Source: Hyphomonadaceae bacterium UBA7672 (lineage in GTDB: Bacteria > Pseudomonadota > Alphaproteobacteria > Caulobacterales > Hyphomonadaceae). From it: a stretch of DNA of 64,000 nucleotides. The DNA lies in contig DLHI01000007.1 of assembly GCA_002483135.1 (NCBI GenBank), forward strand, positions 631,861 to 695,860, given 5' to 3'. Position 1 is the first letter of the stretch; each line of letters opens with the position of its first letter. A program made the translations under genes and the position numbers. The notes beneath the pieces are model-generated. The model was not told the DNA's origin and ran no database searches. It worked only from the letters and a program-made list of their open reading frames with translations. Positions 18,200 to 26,616 of this stretch are shown here, piece by piece.

Positions 18200-18335
18200 T
18201 TTCCGCGTCCCGGGTTTTAATCATGAACAGGCAGGCTGGAGTGTCTTGGGGGTGAAGCGCCCGGGCGGTCAAGCGTGCCAGTATGGAGGGTTGGGGCGGA
18301 CTGGACCCGATGGCGTGCAAAGGGAAGAGACGGCC

Positions 18336-18512
18336 ATGACGTTCGATGAAGAGCCGATCCGCGTGGTAAAGCGTTCGCTGGACGACATGTCGATCCAGGA
18401 CCTGAAGGAACGTATCGAGACGCTGAAGAGCGAAATCGCCGCGTGCGAACAGACGATCGTGAAGAAGGAAGCCACGCGGAAGGCGGCGGAAGCTGCCTTT
18501 TTCAAGTCGTGA
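18336..18512 (+). CDS. DUF1192 family small protein
   Basis: 58 residues: MTFDEEPIRVVKRSLDDMS, then a helix with LKERIETLKSEIAACEQTI and a short tail ending FFKS. This is the DUF1192 pattern, common in alphaproteobacteria. The ATG at 18336 has AGGGAAGAG about seven bases upstream. It lies directly before the RcdA gene. Function unknown. Confidence 0.88.
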   Translation: MTFDEEPIRVVKRSLDDMSIQDLKERIETLKSEIAACEQTIVKKEATRKAAEAAFFKS

Positions 18513-18652
18513 CGACCGGCTGAAAGACGTGAAGGTGGGGCGTGTCGCCGCTGCCTCATAATTCGGCAAGGGTCTTGCGTGATACCGGTTCGAACCACGG
18601 GTAACCGACATCAGGGCTCGAGCAAGGTCTCAGGTAGAGACTGCTTCGCCGG

Positions 18653-19222
18653 ATGGATGAATTTTTTGAGGGACTGATGCGCGACGCCATGTATTCCGTC
18701 GATCCTGCGCGAGATGAATGGAAACAGCGGGTGAGCGAATTCGCCGGCTCGGAGCTGTTCGACCGACTGTTCAAGGAAGGCATGGCCCTGGTCGAGGAGG
18801 CCGCCAGCTATCTCGATGGTCCCGGCCGCACGGATTCCCGCAAGCTCAATCGCGAACTCGCGCTCGTCTATGCTGCGGAAAGCATGGAAGTCACCACGCG
18901 CCTGATGCAGGCGGCGTCCTGGCTCGTTGTGCAGCGCGCTGTGCGTGAGAAGGACATGAAAGTGGAAGAGGCAGGCGACGAGAAGTACCGCATCGCACGC
19001 CCGAGCGAGCCCCACCCGGTGGATCGCGCAGTCATGCCGGCGCACCTGATGACGCTGGTGGACCGCTCGCGTGCGCTATACGAGCGCGTATGGCGCTTCG
19101 ACGCTGCGCTCTACTCGGAAACGCCCCAGCCGACCGAAAACAATGTGATGAAGCAGATCGACCGGCTGCGCGCCGCAGCTGAAGGCGGCGCCTTCGATCC
19201 GCTATCGGTCTGGCGGAAATAG
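18653..19222 (+). CDS. rcdA: RcdA-type protein (DUF1465), adaptor in CtrA degradation
   Basis: 189 residues. The core FDRLFKEGMALVEEAASYLDGPGR (about 37-60) and ESMEVTTRLMQAASWLVVQRAV (about 82-103) match DUF1465. In Caulobacter RcdA helps deliver CtrA and other substrates to ClpXP at the cell pole. The long C-terminal stretch to residue 189 is acidic and probably flexible. No strong RBS stands before the ATG at 18653; an internal ATG at 18689 is possible. The short gap after the DUF1192 gene suggests shared transcription. Confidence 0.88.
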   Translation: MDEFFEGLMRDAMYSVDPARDEWKQRVSEFAGSELFDRLFKEGMALVEEAASYLDGPGRTDSRKLNRELALVYAAESMEVTTRLMQAASWLVVQRAVREKDMKVEEAGDEKYRIARPSEPHPVDRAVMPAHLMTLVDRSRALYERVWRFDAALYSETPQPTENNVMKQIDRLRAAAEGGAFDPLSVWRK

Positions 19223-19226
19223 CCGT

Positions 19227-20861
19227 TCAGTTCTCCGGTCCCTCGGGGTGTGGAACAGCGCCCAGCTTCGTCATCATCTCGCCGAACGGTTCGGCCAGCG
19301 TGTACTGGCCGTTCTGGCGATAGATGAACTCCGCATCGCGATAGAAGTTGATAGCCGCGATCTTGTCGCCTCGCTTCTCTGCAATCTGTCCGAGCAGGCC
19401 AAGGGCGTACGCTTCCGATTCACGCGCCGCCACGTCCTGCGCCAGCTTGAGAGCTTCATCTAGCAACGCCTTGGCGGCGTCGATGCGTCCGCGGTCGAAT
19501 TCGACCGACGCGAGGCTGTTCATCGCTGCAGCGCGTCCCTCGATGTCGCCAAGCTCTTCCCACAGCTGGCGTGATCGCGTGTAGGCGGCTCCTGCCTCCG
19601 AGAGCCGGCCGCGCCCATGCGCCAGCCCGCCCAGACGCAGATTTGCGCTGGCCTCCGCGGCCTTGTCCTTGGTGTCCTGCGCGATCTTCAGGGCGCGTCG
19701 CATGTAGTCGCCGGCCTTTTCGTCGTCGCCCTTCAGGCGCAGCACTTCGCCCAAGTCCCGGAGATCCTGCCCCACGCCGCCGAGATTGCCGGCGCGTTCG
19801 TTGAGTTCGAGGGAATCGCGAAAATACTGTTCGGCCTCGTCCAGCATGTCGAGCGAGAAATAGGCAAAGCCCAGATTGCCGAGTGCAACGGCGTTCGCCT
19901 CGTCGCCCTCGGCAATGTACTGCATCGTCTCGTAGACCTTGATGGCCTCCTCGTGTCGCCCTGTGCGCATATAGAGACTGCCCAGCATGTTCAGCGCTTC
20001 TGAATTTTCCGGCGCCAGTTCCGTTGCGCGCTTGTAGGCGTCCATCGCGGTGAAGGTGTCGTTGAGATAGGCGAGGGCGCCGATTTCCATCCATGTCTCG
20101 GCAAGGCCCGCGACAACCTTCTCGCCTTCGTCGGCGGCGCCCATCAGGTCCATCATGGCGCCTTCGAAGTCTCCTGCGGCCAGCTTCTCGGCTGCTGCGC
20201 CGCGCGCGCCGTCCTGCGCCTCAAGCAGCCGCATGATGCTCTCGCGCAGCGCGGCCTCGGCGTCGTCGCTGAGATCTTTTCCCGACTTTTGACGCAGCAG
20301 GGTGAGGACTTCCTCAACCTTGGCATCGGTCTGGGTAAGCGTCCGTTCGGACGCCGCCGGATTGAAGGCGCCTTCGATGGTCTGTCCGACATCGCCCAGG
20401 TTCGCGATGATGCCGACGCCGCCGAGCGCGACTGCGCTAAGGCTGCCGATGGACAGGTAGCGCGAACGCCAGAAGTCACCGCTGAACATCCGGCCTGACA
20501 GCCGGCCATGTAACGTGCCGACCAGCGCGCGAAACTCTGCGCTGGTTGCATCGCCTTGCCAGCCGGACAGGTCGCCCATCGGACGTCCGAAGCCCGATGG
20601 CGGCGTGCAGGGAGCAAGAATGACGGAGGCGAACTGGCGCGCCTTCCGCGCCCGCGCCGCCTCGCGGTTCACGGTGTCGCTGGCGACGGCGGCCGGCGTC
20701 CAGCACACCAGCACAAGCTGGACATCTCCGGAAAGCTCGCCGGAGGCGTCGGCTGAAAAGCCAGCGGCCTCAAGCGCCAGCGCCAGCTGCTGGGCAAGGC
20801 CGCTGCTGGTGTCTGCAAAGGCCAGCACAATGCGCGGCCGAGGCCTGGACGTGTCGTTCAT
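19227..20861 (-). CDS. TIR-like domain / transmembrane / TPR protein
   Basis: 544 residues from the ATG at 20861 (GGGGACAG upstream). Residues about 9-130 resemble a TIR-type domain: strand RPRIVLAFAD, then LVLVCWTPAAVASDTVNREAARAR, where Trp, Ser and Glu sit as in TIR NADases, then VILAPC and DLSGWQG. One hydrophobic segment follows (YLSIGSLSAVALGGVGIIANLG, about 140-160), then about 350 residues of TPR helices, including ENSEALNMLGSLYMRTGRHEEAIKVYE. So the TIR part is probably cytoplasmic and the TPR part periplasmic. Role unknown: signalling, defence or scaffolding are all possible. Confidence 0.75.
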   Translation of the reverse strand: MNDTSRPRPRIVLAFADTSSGLAQQLALALEAAGFSADASGELSGDVQLVLVCWTPAAVASDTVNREAARARKARQFASVILAPCTPPSGFGRPMGDLSGWQGDATSAEFRALVGTLHGRLSGRMFSGDFWRSRYLSIGSLSAVALGGVGIIANLGDVGQTIEGAFNPAASERTLTQTDAKVEEVLTLLRQKSGKDLSDDAEAALRESIMRLLEAQDGARGAAAEKLAAGDFEGAMMDLMGAADEGEKVVAGLAETWMEIGALAYLNDTFTAMDAYKRATELAPENSEALNMLGSLYMRTGRHEEAIKVYETMQYIAEGDEANAVALGNLGFAYFSLDMLDEAEQYFRDSLELNERAGNLGGVGQDLRDLGEVLRLKGDDEKAGDYMRRALKIAQDTKDKAAEASANLRLGGLAHGRGRLSEAGAAYTRSRQLWEELGDIEGRAAAMNSLASVEFDRGRIDAAKALLDEALKLAQDVAARESEAYALGLLGQIAEKRGDKIAAINFYRDAEFIYRQNGQYTLAEPFGEMMTKLGAVPHPEGPEN

Positions 20862-20999
20862 GCATCTGTCCCCGACGGGGAAAGTGTATCGGTCGCCCGC
20901 GTGTGTGAACAGTGGCTGGCAGGACACCTTTCGCTTGAGTGGCGTCAACGCAGGTGGCGTTATGCCTGCTATAGCACGTCAAATGTCGCCGGGACGCCC

Positions 21000-21665
21000 A
21001 TGCATCGCTACGCCAGAAGCCATATCGCCCTTGCCATCGGCGCTTCCGCGTTGGCTGGCTATGTCGATGCGATCGGCTTTCTCAGTCTCGAAGGCTTCTT
21101 CGTCTCTTTCATGAGCGGGAACACCACGCGCCTTGCCGTCGGGGTTGCCGGCATCCCTGCCGAGGCGCTGGTCGCGGGACGGCTGATCCTCGCCTTCCTC
21201 GGGGGCGTCATCCTGGGCAGCCTGATTGGGCGACTGGGCGGATGGCGGCGTCAGCCGATGATCCTGATCCTGGTGGCGCTGATGATCGCGCTTGGCGCGC
21301 TGGCCGGCATGTGGGGCGCACCGGCCATCGCCACGCTGCTGGTCGCCGCCGCCATGGGCGCCGAGAATACCACGTTCGAGCGCGATGGCGAGGTCGCCAT
21401 CGGGCTTACATACATGACGGGCACGCTGGTGAAGCTGGGGCAGAGGATAGCGCGCGCGCTGGCGGGCGGGCCGAAGATGGACTGGCTGCCTTACGCGATG
21501 CTGTGGCTTGGCCTGGCGGCTGGCGCGATCACCGGGGCGGTGCTGTGGCCGTTCATCGGTCTTGGTGGTCTCTGGCTTGCGGCGGCGTGGGCGGTGATGC
21601 TGGCGGGCGGGGCCCTTGTCCTCGCGCGCCGCGAAAACCGTCAGCCGCCAAGTTCGAGCGTGTAG
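21000..21665 (+). CDS. YoaK family (DUF1275) integral membrane protein
   Basis: 221 residues from the ATG at 21000; upstream in-frame codons lack the family pattern. The N-terminus contains GYVDAIGFLSLEGFFVSFMSGNTTRL, the DUF1275 signature (GxxDaxxFl..g.f.a.mtGN). Six hydrophobic segments can be counted, with basic loops such as ARRENRQPP at the end. Function is unknown; some relatives are annotated as permeases. The gene overlaps by 25 bases the tail of the convergent secreted-protein gene. Confidence 0.88.
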   Translation: MHRYARSHIALAIGASALAGYVDAIGFLSLEGFFVSFMSGNTTRLAVGVAGIPAEALVAGRLILAFLGGVILGSLIGRLGGWRRQPMILILVALMIALGALAGMWGAPAIATLLVAAAMGAENTTFERDGEVAIGLTYMTGTLVKLGQRIARALAGGPKMDWLPYAMLWLGLAAGAITGAVLWPFIGLGGLWLAAAWAVMLAGGALVLARRENRQPPSSSV

Positions 21666-22225
21666 GACATGGTGCATCGCTGGGCAGCTGCGCTCTGCGG
21701 CGATGTGCACTGTTCCGAGCGTTTGAGCGTCCCGCTGTCGCGCCCCGGCGCCGTCAGGCGATAGACGATGACGGGCGTATCCGTGTGATAGAACTCTGGC
21801 GCAACGGTCCGTGCAATCTCCGTCGCCTCCACACCAAGCTCGGCAAGCGCGGCGATCAGGGGATGCGGTTCCCCGTCGAACTGTGGCCAGCGGTCATAGT
21901 CGATGCTGAGGCCGCCAACCGTCTCGCCCGCGCCATAGGCGGTGACGCCGATCTGCTGGCCTCCGCCCGATATCCATCCGTTCCGGCTGATCGTCTCTTC
22001 CTCCGCATCGTCAGGTCCGACGAGGTGCCAGTGCATGTCGCGGGAGATGCGGATCGAGACGGCGTCCCAGCGGTATCGCCAGTCGCCAAGGCTCGAGGGC
22101 GCCAGCGCGCCCTGGATCACGCGGGCCATGGCCTGTTCGGCGGTCGGCTGGTCCTGCGCACTGGCCGGGGATGAAAGCATCGTCGTGGCGAACACGGCGG
22201 CAGCGGCGTTGCGGATAACTGGCAT
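21641..22225 (-). CDS. Secreted protein of unknown function
   Basis: 194 residues with a signal peptide (MPVIRNAAAAVFATTMLSSPASA-Q, cleavage about 23/24) and a good RBS (GGGGG before ATG). The mature part has several Trp/Tyr-containing strands (LGDWRYRWDAVSIRI, DMHWHLVG) and two Cys near the C-terminus that could pair in the periplasm. I recognise no family. It ends inside the YoaK gene on the other strand. Confidence 0.7.
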   Translation of the reverse strand: MPVIRNAAAAVFATTMLSSPASAQDQPTAEQAMARVIQGALAPSSLGDWRYRWDAVSIRISRDMHWHLVGPDDAEEETISRNGWISGGGQQIGVTAYGAGETVGGLSIDYDRWPQFDGEPHPLIAALAELGVEATEIARTVAPEFYHTDTPVIVYRLTAPGRDSGTLKRSEQCTSPQSAAAQRCTMSYTLELGG

Positions 22226-22296
22226 TTCGTCCCCCTGGTCGACCGAGCGGCCAGAGTCTGCGCGGAGGCCGGCAAAAATGCGGCGAGGGCTGCGCC

Positions 22297-22328
22297 AAAA
22301 GCAGAAGGCCCGCCGTTTCCGGCGGGCC
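22297..22328 (-). terminator. Terminator of rpmE
   Basis: Arms GGCCCGCCG (22307-22315) and CGGCGGGCC (22320-22328) with a TTTC loop; on the minus strand the stem is followed by TTCTGCTTTT. It lies 47 bases after the rpmE stop codon. Confidence 0.72.
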
Positions 22329-22374
22329 CTCCCATTGTTTCTTTGAGTCCGGGTTTCATCGATTCCGGAGCAGA

Positions 22375-22599
22375 TTACTGCTTCACGAAGCCCTTGAACT
22401 TGTCCTTGAAGCGCGACAGGCGGCCGCCGCGATCAAGCGACACGCCCGTGCCGCCGGTCCAGGCCGGGTGCGTCTTCGGGTCGATGTCGAGCGCGATGAC
22501 GTGGCCTTCCTTGCCAGCCGTCGAGCGCGTCTTGTAGCGCGTGCCGTCGGTCATCACCACTTCGACGAAGTGATAATCGGGATGGCCTTCTTTCTTCAT
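22375..22599 (-). CDS. rpmE: 50S ribosomal protein L31
   Basis: 74 residues: MKKEGHPDYHFVEVVMTDGTRY, then STAGKEGHVIALDIDPKTHPAWTGG and a basic tail, the standard alphaproteobacterial L31. There are no Cys residues, so this is the zinc-free form. It binds the large ribosomal subunit. Divergent from the ABC exporter gene, with 150 bases between. Confidence 0.96.
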   Translation of the reverse strand: MKKEGHPDYHFVEVVMTDGTRYKTRSTAGKEGHVIALDIDPKTHPAWTGGTGVSLDRGGRLSRFKDKFKGFVKQ

Positions 22600-22749
22600 G
22601 GCTCAGTCTCTGGTGTGTGCGCTGGCTTGTGAGGCGGGTAAACGCCCCGGGGAGCCTTGCTGAATTCGGGAGCGGGGCTCATACCCGAACCCGCTCCAGC
22701 TTGCAAGCTGGCGGACTGAATCGACTGGAATCAGGGCTCTGGACGCAAA

Positions 22750-24597
22750 ATGAGCGATGGGACAAGCCAATCCACCGCCACGGCAAGCGCCGGCGACGCG
22801 CGCTTTGACCGCACAGCCGGGGCCCAGCGCTGGGGCGAGGGCGGGCCGGAGCGGGCAAAATCACGCTCCCTGAAGCCGCTGCTGTCGCTCGCGCCCTACA
22901 TGGCGCGCCAGCGGACGACGGCGATCCTTGCGATTGTCTTCCTCTTTGTCGCCGCCGCGCTGAACCTTGCGATCACCTTCCCAGTGCAATGGCTGGGCAA
23001 CAACGCCTTCCAGAGTTTCGATCCGCAGCTGATCAATACCGGCTTCCTCGCCATGATCGCCATCGCGCTGGCGCTGGGCGTCGCCTCGGCCGTGCGCTTC
23101 TACTTCTTCTCGCGCTTTGGCGAACGGCTCGCGGCGGACCTGCGCGGCGATGTCTATGCGCGGCTGATGTCGTTGTCCCCGGCCTACTTCTCGAAGCTGA
23201 AGACAGGCGAGGCGGTCTCGCGCCTCACGGCCGACGTGACGCTGATCGAGACCTTCTTCGGCTCCACCTTCTCGATGGCGGTGCGCTCGTTCGTCACTTC
23301 AGTGGGTGCGCTGATCCTGATGCTGATCACGTCCTGGAAACTGACGCTGATCCTCTTCGTACTGGCGCCTGTCCTGATCCTACCGATCCTCGCCATGGGC
23401 CGGCGCGTTCGCAAGTTGTCGGTCAACGCGCAGGATCGCATCGCGGACGCCGCAGCCGAGGCGACCGAGACCATCGACGCGATCGACCTCGTGCAGGCCT
23501 ATGGCATGGAGAAGGAGCGCGAAGGTCGCTTTCGCTCGGCCATCGAACTGGCCTTCCAGGCGGCGCTTGCACGCATCGGCGCGCGCGCCTGGCTCACGGG
23601 CATCATCATCGCGCTGATGTTCGCGGGGGTCACCGGCGTCGTCTGGATCGGTGCGCTTGAAGTCCAGTCTGGCGCGATGAGTGTTGGATCGTTCATGCAG
23701 TTCGTCCTGCTTGCCATGTTCGGTGTCGGCGGGTTTGCGACGGTGGCCGAGGTCATGGGCGACGCGATGCGAGCATCGGGCGCGGCTCAACGCGCCGTCG
23801 AAATCCTCGAACAGAAGCCCGATATCGCAGCTCCACCATCCCCCAGACCCATGCCTGTGCGCATCGCCGGTCATGTGAAGCTGGACAATGTTTCGTTCGC
23901 CTATCCCGAAGCGGCAGGCCCCTCGCTGAAGGACGTGTCGTTCGAGGCAAAGCCCGGCGAACTGGTTGCGCTGGTCGGGCCTTCAGGGGCGGGCAAGTCC
24001 ACCGTCTTCCGCATGCTGCTGCGTTTCTTCGATCCGCAGGCGGGGGCCGTCACGCTCGACGGTCTTGATCCGCGCGAGGTCGATCCGGGCGAATGGCGCG
24101 CGCGCTTTGCCTATGTGCCGCAGGAAGCGCCGATCTTCTCGGGCGACGCCGCCGGCAACGTCCGTTTTGGCCGAACTGACGCGTCAGAGGAGGAAGTCCG
24201 CGAGGCGCTTAAGAAGGCCGAAGCTTTTGCCTTCCTCGAAGGGCGGGGCGGGCTTGCCGCCGAGGTTGGCGCAAAGGGTCGCCAGCTTTCCGGCGGCGAG
24301 CGCCAGCGTATCGCCATTGCTCGCGCCCTCGTGCGCGGCGCGCCCGTAATGCTGCTGGATGAAGCCACCTCCGCGCTGGACGCCGCCAATGAGCGGTTGG
24401 TGCAGAAGGCGCTGGATCAGGCCTCCCATGGCCGTACCACGCTGGTCATCGCCCACCGTCTCGCCACCGTGCGCAAGGCCAACCGCATCGTGGTGTTCGA
24501 GGAAGGCCGCGTGGTGGAGCAGGGCGACCATGACAGCCTTGTCCGCGCGGGCGGGCTTTATGCAAGGCTGGCGGAGATGCAGTTCACGGCGGGCTAG
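22750..24597 (+). CDS. ABC exporter, fused membrane and ATPase domains (MsbA/ABCB type)
   Basis: 615 residues. Six transmembrane helices at about 45-330, including an intracellular loop with ADLRGDVYARLMSLSPAYF. ATPase domain: Walker A GPSGAGKST at about 410, Q-loop YVPQEAPIFSGDAAGNV, signature LSGGERQRIAIARAL at about 514, Walker B MLLDEATSALD near 540 and H-loop IAHRLATV. A homodimer probably exports a lipid or small hydrophobic compound. The domain order and FSGDAAGN motif are those of bacterial B-family exporters common in alphaproteobacteria. Substrate unknown. Confidence 0.93.
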   Translation: MSDGTSQSTATASAGDARFDRTAGAQRWGEGGPERAKSRSLKPLLSLAPYMARQRTTAILAIVFLFVAAALNLAITFPVQWLGNNAFQSFDPQLINTGFLAMIAIALALGVASAVRFYFFSRFGERLAADLRGDVYARLMSLSPAYFSKLKTGEAVSRLTADVTLIETFFGSTFSMAVRSFVTSVGALILMLITSWKLTLILFVLAPVLILPILAMGRRVRKLSVNAQDRIADAAAEATETIDAIDLVQAYGMEKEREGRFRSAIELAFQAALARIGARAWLTGIIIALMFAGVTGVVWIGALEVQSGAMSVGSFMQFVLLAMFGVGGFATVAEVMGDAMRASGAAQRAVEILEQKPDIAAPPSPRPMPVRIAGHVKLDNVSFAYPEAAGPSLKDVSFEAKPGELVALVGPSGAGKSTVFRMLLRFFDPQAGAVTLDGLDPREVDPGEWRARFAYVPQEAPIFSGDAAGNVRFGRTDASEEEVREALKKAEAFAFLEGRGGLAAEVGAKGRQLSGGERQRIAIARALVRGAPVMLLDEATSALDAANERLVQKALDQASHGRTTLVIAHRLATVRKANRIVVFEEGRVVEQGDHDSLVRAGGLYARLAEMQFTAG

Positions 24598-24631
24598 GCA
24601 GGGTCAGACTGCTCCTGTCACGTTACTTGCG

Positions 24632-25003
24632 CTACGAGCCGGCTTGATTTTCTTCAGGCGGGCTGAATGGCGCGAAGAGTCCAACCAGTCCGAACAAATA
24701 TAGTGCGGTAGACAAGACTAGCGACCAACCCCAGCGGGGGTGATCTGCACTCATCTCAAAGAACCGAAAAAACGGTGTTCTCGCTAGGATGGATTGAAAT
24801 TGATCACCCGCTGCCAGGAAGACATTCCAAATCGCATTGGGAACATCCACAATACTGAATTGTCCGTCGCCAGTCAGGTCGCCCAGTTGCGATATCTCAG
24901 TCGCTCGAGCCACCGCGGCGGTGCCTCCCCACCAAAGCCCCGCGATAGCTAGTACGAAGATGCAGAGTTTACCGAAGAACGTCTGTTCTGCTGGTTTGGC
25001 CAT
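24632..25003 (-). CDS. Small membrane protein with an EF-hand/dockerin-like calcium loop
   Basis: 123 residues, strong RBS (GGAGGGGGGAGC before ATG). Transmembrane segments at about 11-29 and 93-112. Between them, GDLTGDGQFSIVDV fits the 12-residue calcium loop DxNxDGxxxxxD, with Thr in place of the usual Asn/Asp at position 3. The loop is probably outside the cytoplasm. A single loop is not enough for a true dockerin, which has two. Base composition is visibly more AT-rich than the ABC exporter and lspA on either side. Function unknown. Confidence 0.65.
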   Translation of the reverse strand: MAKPAEQTFFGKLCIFVLAIAGLWWGGTAAVARATEISQLGDLTGDGQFSIVDVPNAIWNVFLAAGDQFQSILARTPFFRFFEMSADHPRWGWSLVLSTALYLFGLVGLFAPFSPPEENQAGS

Positions 25004-25100
25004 GCTCCCCCCTCCGCAGTACCCGCATCATACTCTCTGACAGAATTCAAGATTCTGCCAGCGATGAGACGAAGTAGTCCAAAGGTCTCGGCTGCTTAAC

Positions 25101-25631
25101 TCAGACGGGGCTGGAGTCGGCAGCCGCCTTCGTCTTCCGCTCCGGCCACAGCAGCAGGCCGAAGCCGATGAAGATCGCGATGTCGGCGACGTTGAATGAC
25201 CACGGATTGCGGATGCCGAAGCCGGACATGTTGATGAAGTCGGCGACCGCGCCATAGGTGAAGCGGTCGATCAGGTTGCCGATGGCGCCGCCCGCCGCCA
25301 CGCCAAGGCCAAGCGCGGTCAGTGGGCGCTTTGCCCACAGTGCGCCGATGATCAGGGCTGCGGAAATTCCGCCCGTGAACAGGATCAACAGCGCGCGGCC
25401 TATGGCGTCGTCGGCTGACAGCAGCCCGAAATTGACGCCCGTATTCCACGCCATGCGGAAGTTGAGAAACGGTATGAAATCGATAGCGCCGATCTGTTTG
25501 AGATTCATCTGCTCGACCACCAGCCATTTGGTGAGCTGGTCCACGGCAACAATGATTGCGAGCGCAAGCAGGGCGCGCGTCACGTTTGCGGTTACGGTCT
25601 GGCGAGGAGGGAGAGCGGGGATCAGGGCCAT
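25101..25631 (-). CDS. lspA: Lipoprotein signal peptidase (signal peptidase II)
   Basis: 176 residues from the ATG at 25631 (a TTG three codons earlier is also possible). Four hydrophobic helices. Catalytic motifs are present: GGAIGNLIDRFTYG with the first Asp, and PWSFNVADIAIF with the second. It cuts the signal peptide of prolipoproteins in the inner membrane before the modified Cys, and so serves the several lipoproteins in this window. Stands alone. Confidence 0.96.
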   Translation of the reverse strand: MALIPALPPRQTVTANVTRALLALAIIVAVDQLTKWLVVEQMNLKQIGAIDFIPFLNFRMAWNTGVNFGLLSADDAIGRALLILFTGGISAALIIGALWAKRPLTALGLGVAAGGAIGNLIDRFTYGAVADFINMSGFGIRNPWSFNVADIAIFIGFGLLLWPERKTKAAADSSPV

Positions 25632-25736
25632 GACCGGCAAGTAATCGCTCCGCGCGGGCGGGGCAAGCGCGCGATCATGCTCGCAGCAGAAGACATCACA
25701 TGAAGAGCCCTTTATAGGGTGCGCCAGGAGTTATTC

Positions 25737-26609
25737 ATGAACGAAGCAGCGGTGAATCTCGGTCCCCTCAACGGCCACAGTGTTGGCCGTATCCTGAAAG
25801 AGGCCGTGCGCCGCGCCGCCACCGAAATCCGCAAGCAGAGGCTCACCTTCGAGGCGCATGTGAAGCAGGGCTATGGCGGCTCGATGAACGACGTCTTCAC
25901 CTCGGCCGACAAGGCGGCGCAGGAGGTTTACTTGCGTACCTTCACGGAGTGTTTCCCCGGCTGCGGCGTGATTGGCGAAGAGGATTCGCTGTCCATCCCG
26001 GCCGTGGCGCCCGTCACCGCCTATTTCACCGTCGATCCTATTGACGGCACACGCGCCTTCATCCGCCGCCAGAGTCACGGCATTACGACGATGGTCGCGT
26101 TGGTCGATCAGGGCGAGGTGATCTCGGCCTATGTCGGCGACATTTCTTCGGATGAAGTCTACGGCTACCGGCCCGGCTCGTGGGGCATTCACCGCATCAC
26201 CAATCTCGATTCATTTGAGCCGCTGGACCCGGCCGCATTTGCGCCCAAGGCCATCGGTCAGGTGAACGGGTTGTTGCGCGATCCGGTCGAGGCCTATGGG
26301 CCGGAGACGCGTGAGCTGGTGCAGCGCTTCAACAACTACGAGATCATGGGCTCGTCCATCGGCGCATGGGCGGCGCGGCTATGGAAGGGCGAGGTTTCGG
26401 CCTTGCTGATGCCGCCGGGCTTCGAGACGCCGTGGGACTCAACACCCATCATCGGCATTTCGAGAAAGCTCGGCTGCGTCTGGCTGAAGCCGGAAGGCGG
26501 GCAGTGGGTCGTCTATGAGCCGAAGCTGCCGCTGTCGACTTACCGCCGCGAGCACGATGCGCTGATCGTGCATTCAAGCTGCGTCAGGGACGGCAGGCTG
26601 GCGCTTTAG
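25737..26609 (+). CDS. Inositol monophosphatase family protein, possibly histidinol-phosphatase (HisN-like)
   Basis: 290 residues from the ATG at 25737 (AGGAG six bases upstream). Metal-binding motifs of the family are seen: GEEDS (about 78-82), DPIDGTRAF (about 100-108), and PWDSTP near 235, in place of the more usual WDxAA. It dephosphorylates a small phosphate ester in the cytosol with Mg2+. HisN-type histidinol-phosphatases belong here, but no his gene is adjacent, so the substrate is open. It converges with a second family member, with 7 bases between stops. Confidence 0.85.
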   Translation: MNEAAVNLGPLNGHSVGRILKEAVRRAATEIRKQRLTFEAHVKQGYGGSMNDVFTSADKAAQEVYLRTFTECFPGCGVIGEEDSLSIPAVAPVTAYFTVDPIDGTRAFIRRQSHGITTMVALVDQGEVISAYVGDISSDEVYGYRPGSWGIHRITNLDSFEPLDPAAFAPKAIGQVNGLLRDPVEAYGPETRELVQRFNNYEIMGSSIGAWAARLWKGEVSALLMPPGFETPWDSTPIIGISRKLGCVWLKPEGGQWVVYEPKLPLSTYRREHDALIVHSSCVRDGRLAL

Positions 26610-26616
26610 GCGTGTC

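Noticed and set aside
18587..18596. GGTTCGAACC resembles a tRNA T-loop
   Set aside because: The flanking bases do not form T-, anticodon- and acceptor-stems on either strand; it is just a 10-base palindrome.
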